64,000 nt of DNA from positions 1,116,001-1,180,000 of the forward strand of contig NZ_JAXCLW010000001.1 in NCBI RefSeq assembly GCF_034044715.1. The letters run 5' to 3'. The stretch comes from Dongia_B soli (lineage in GTDB: Bacteria > Pseudomonadota > Alphaproteobacteria > Dongiales > Dongiaceae). Below are positions 61,775-64,000 of the stretch, in pieces. Every line of letters starts with the position of its first letter. Position 1 is the first letter of the stretch. A program made the translations under genes and the position numbers. Below the pieces are notes generated by a model. The model searched no databases. It worked only from the letters and a program-made list of their open reading frames with translations, and was not told the DNA's origin.

Positions 61775-62947
61775 ATGGGGGAAAGCGCGACATTCAATCT
61801 CCTGCATTTGGCTGATATTGCCCGCGATCGCACGGCGCAGGGCCGCGCCCGCCTGTTCGCCCTCCTCGCCGCGTTATTGTGCGAGCGGTGGACCGGGCTC
61901 ACGGCGCGCGAACGCGACATGCTGGCTGAGTTGCTGATCGTCTTGGTGCCGCGTGCCGATCCCGCCGACCGGGAGCGTCTTGGTCGGCATCTGGCAACGC
62001 GCCCGGCAATCCCAACGATCCTGCAGCCCCTCGTCATGCCCCCGCCGGCTGCCGGCAAAAAGGGGCCGACGATTACGATAACGTCGCCAATCGGGGCCAC
62101 GGTGCGAACCTGGCCGGCTCGCCCCTCACGGGCCCGGCCGCGCCTCACGGTGACTCCGCTCAGGATCAGCTTGCGGCCCGATCGGCAGCGGAATGCTTCG
62201 CCCCAGGTCGAACCGGCCGCGCAGACCGACATGCGGTTGACGCCATCATTGATTTTACCCGCGGCGCCGCAACCGGGGACACCGGCCGCATCCTCGCTGT
62301 GCGCCGCGCCACCAGCCCCCGGCGGCGCGCGGATTGAGCCGGCGGCTCCGACCGGCACTTCGCCGGCCGACTCTTCGCCGACCGACTCTTCGCCCACCGA
62401 AACCACGCTAATCGCCCCCTCCTCGCCGGCCCCAGCATCACCCATAGAGCTGCCGGCGCGATCGCAGCCCAGCAGCAAAATTTCCAATCGAGGTCAGACG
62501 ACGGTCATGACGTCGTCCATGCGAGCGGAGCCGGGCTCGCCGCTGGACGAGATGTTGGCGGCGCCGCGCCCCAATCCGCACCGGGTCACCGTCGAGCTGC
62601 TGAGCGACGTATTGGCCCAGGACGATCTGCCGCGTTTCGAGGTGATGCTGGCGCATCTCTGCAAATTACGCGCGCCGCTTCTGCGCCGGCTGCTGCGGGA
62701 TGGCGGCAGCGAAAGCTTTGCCATTCTTGGGCGTGCCGCCGGCCTGAATGCCAGTCAGTTCGAAACGCAATGGCAGGACTGGCGCCGGCAGATGAGCGAA
62801 CTCGACCGTCTTATCGGCTTGCCGGACCGCCGCGATGCCAGGCGCATCGGTGCTTTCTTCGCCGCCCTCACCGATAAGCAGGTTGACCGTTTGATTCAGC
62901 GCTGGCGCAGCGACGGGGCCCGTTTGTTCAGCGAGCCCGGTGGTTAA
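61775..62947 (+). CDS. DUF2336-like protein with central Pro/Ser-rich linker
   Basis: A 390-residue protein. Residues 1-85 align by eye with the N-terminus of the DUF2336 protein at 58880 (LLHLADIARDRTAQGRARLF against LLALAREKSEQARSHLFEVM). The last 120 residues align with its C-terminus (IGAFFAALTDKQVDRLIQRW against ALAFFDKITPDNAKQVINRW). The middle, about residues 88-265, is low complexity and rich in Pro, Ala, Ser, Thr and Arg instead of HEAT-like helices. It looks like a paralogue that lost its centre. It lies 169 bases after the kinase gene, same strand. Confidence 0.8.
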   Translation: MGESATFNLLHLADIARDRTAQGRARLFALLAALLCERWTGLTARERDMLAELLIVLVPRADPADRERLGRHLATRPAIPTILQPLVMPPPAAGKKGPTITITSPIGATVRTWPARPSRARPRLTVTPLRISLRPDRQRNASPQVEPAAQTDMRLTPSLILPAAPQPGTPAASSLCAAPPAPGGARIEPAAPTGTSPADSSPTDSSPTETTLIAPSSPAPASPIELPARSQPSSKISNRGQTTVMTSSMRAEPGSPLDEMLAAPRPNPHRVTVELLSDVLAQDDLPRFEVMLAHLCKLRAPLLRRLLRDGGSESFAILGRAAGLNASQFETQWQDWRRQMSELDRLIGLPDRRDARRIGAFFAALTDKQVDRLIQRWRSDGARLFSEPGG

Positions 62948-62962
62948 GTGGGCGCTGGCGGT

Positions 62963-64000
62963 TCAATTGCGATGACGTAACGCCCGCAAGGCATCGTCGA
63001 TGCCGTCAAGCGTCAGCGGAAACATGCGGCTGCCCATCAACTGATCGATCAGCTTCAGGGATTGTGTGAAGCCCCAGAGCTGCTGATCGCGCGGATTGAT
63101 CCAGGCGGAACGCGGATAATGCCGCAGCAACCGCTCCAGCCAGATCTGGCCGGACTCTTCGTTCCAATGCTCAACGCTGCCACCCGGCACGGTGATTTCG
63201 TAAGGTGACATGGTGGCATCGCCCACCAGGATCAGCGACCAGTCGGGACCATAGGTCCGCATGACCTCCAGGGTCGGCGTTGCCGCATCGAAGCGGCGCC
63301 GATTGCTGCGCCACAGCCGCTCGTAAGGGCAGTTGTGGAAATAGAAAGTCTCGAGATGCTTGAACTCGGATTTCGCGGCGCTGAAAAGCTGGGCGGTTTC
63401 CTCGACATGATCGTCCATCGAGCCGCCGATATCGAGCAGCAGCAACACCTTCACCTTGTTGCGCCGCTCGGGCCGCAATTTAAGATCGAGCGATCCGCCA
63501 TTGCGGGCAGTCGCGCCGATCGTGCCGCCGAGATCCAGCTCCGTCGCTTCGCCTTCCCGGCCCCAGCGGCGCAGCCGGCGCAGGGCCAGCTTGATCGACC
63601 GCGTGCCGAGTTCAACATCGCCGTCGAGATCGCGGAATTCCCGCTTGTCCCAGACCTTGACGGCGCTGCGATGGCGCGACCCATCCTGGCCGATACGGAT
63701 GCCTTCCGGATTATAGCCATAGGCGCCGAAAGGAGAGGTGCCGGCGGTACCGATCCACTTGTTACCGCCCTGATGCCGTTTCTGCTGTTCGGCAAGGCGC
63801 TGACGCAAAGTCTCCATCAGCTTATCCCAGCCGCCGAGCGATTGTACGGCGGCCATTTCCTCGGGCGTGAGATAGCGTTCGGCCAGTTTGCGCAGCCATT
63901 CTTCTGGAATATCGGCGAGGATCTCACCACCGATCGCCTCCAGCCCTTTGAAATAGACAGCGAAGACACGGTCGAACCGATCGATTCGTCTTTCGTCCTT
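62963..64000 (-). CDS. VWA (CoxE-like) domain protein, 5' partial
   Basis: The frame is open to the edge of the window, so the first codons are missing; 345 residues are visible. The N-terminal part is helical (YFKGLEAIGGEILADIPEEW). The VWA domain contains KVLLLLDIGGSMDDHVEETA, whose metal-site motif reads DIGGS rather than DxSxS, and later LILVGDATMSPYEITVPGG. Such proteins often work with a MoxR-type AAA ATPase, which may lie beyond the right end. It converges on the DUF2336-like gene with a 15-base gap. Confidence 0.87.
   Translation of the reverse strand, partial: KDERRIDRFDRVFAVYFKGLEAIGGEILADIPEEWLRKLAERYLTPEEMAAVQSLGGWDKLMETLRQRLAEQQKRHQGGNKWIGTAGTSPFGAYGYNPEGIRIGQDGSRHRSAVKVWDKREFRDLDGDVELGTRSIKLALRRLRRWGREGEATELDLGGTIGATARNGGSLDLKLRPERRNKVKVLLLLDIGGSMDDHVEETAQLFSAAKSEFKHLETFYFHNCPYERLWRSNRRRFDAATPTLEVMRTYGPDWSLILVGDATMSPYEITVPGGSVEHWNEESGQIWLERLLRHYPRSAWINPRDQQLWGFTQSLKLIDQLMGSRMFPLTLDGIDDALRALRHRN

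Overview
The window is a stretch of bacterial chromosome with roughly 62% G+C. Its gene set points to an alphaproteobacterium, most likely a Rhodospirillales-type soil or aquatic heterotroph. The clues are the hopanoid-modification cluster, two DUF2336-family proteins, a PAS_5-type protein, CtrA-like DNA motifs, ApaG/Trm112/DUF971 housekeeping genes, and many four-base ATGA gene overlaps. I cannot name a genus. I see no phage, insertion sequence, CRISPR array or plasmid gene. The window looks like core chromosome with accessory catabolic modules.

Layout. Positions 1-9030: the end of a membrane protein gene; then trimethylamine monooxygenase (tmm) and TMAO demethylase (tdm) as an operon; a SnoaL-like gene divergent from a LysR regulator; a FecR-domain protein; a corrinoid protein with its own terminator; and a PAS protein. 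Positions 9030-9715: a gene-free stretch holding helically phased DnaA boxes and a perfect CtrA-type site. Positions 9716-17480: hpnI-hpnJ-hpnK-hpnL (the cyclitol-ether branch of bacteriohopanepolyol synthesis) divergent from the hopanoid exporter hpnN. Positions 17680-23570: tRNA-Gly(UCC), an OmpA-type lipoprotein behind a near-consensus sigma70 promoter, apaG, folE, trkH and argE. Positions 23580-31150: a polyamine-type ABC importer with an SDR enzyme, a divergent LuxR-type regulator, and a two-subunit aconitase X.

Positions 31160-44360: lipoprotein, hslO, argF and argD; two ABC-2 permeases without an ATPase; recX; a UbiH-family hydroxylase; a HAD hydrolase and a Sel1-repeat protein; DUF971, Trm112, Lon-N and thioredoxin-TPR genes; an editing domain of the ProXp-ala type; and tRNA-Gly(GCC). 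Positions 44825-53080: a glycosyltransferase with an amylo-1,6-glucosidase; a CGNR zinc-finger regulator divergent from an alpha/beta hydrolase and an MDR oxidoreductase; an SDR; and two tiny repeat-bearing lipoproteins. Positions 53120-58450: a DUF763 protein, a low-affinity iron permease-like protein, a GST, and a GntR-MFS-monooxygenase operon. Positions 58880-64000: a DUF2336 protein translationally coupled to a double-PAS histidine kinase, a second DUF2336-like protein whose middle is replaced by a Pro/Ser-rich linker, and the end of a VWA protein.

How the parts work together. Tmm and Tdm would convert trimethylamine to dimethylamine and formaldehyde, with the GcvT-type domain of Tdm passing the one-carbon unit to tetrahydrofolate. 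HpnI, HpnK and HpnJ act in turn on bacteriohopanetetrol, and HpnN moves hopanoids to the outer membrane. argE, argD and argF are all present but scattered. The most unusual items are the DnaA/CtrA-motif region near 9.2 kb, the DUF2336-kinase-DUF2336 locus near 60 kb, the CGNR regulator with its three candidate operators near 50.3 kb, and the conserved but uncharacterised DUF763 protein.
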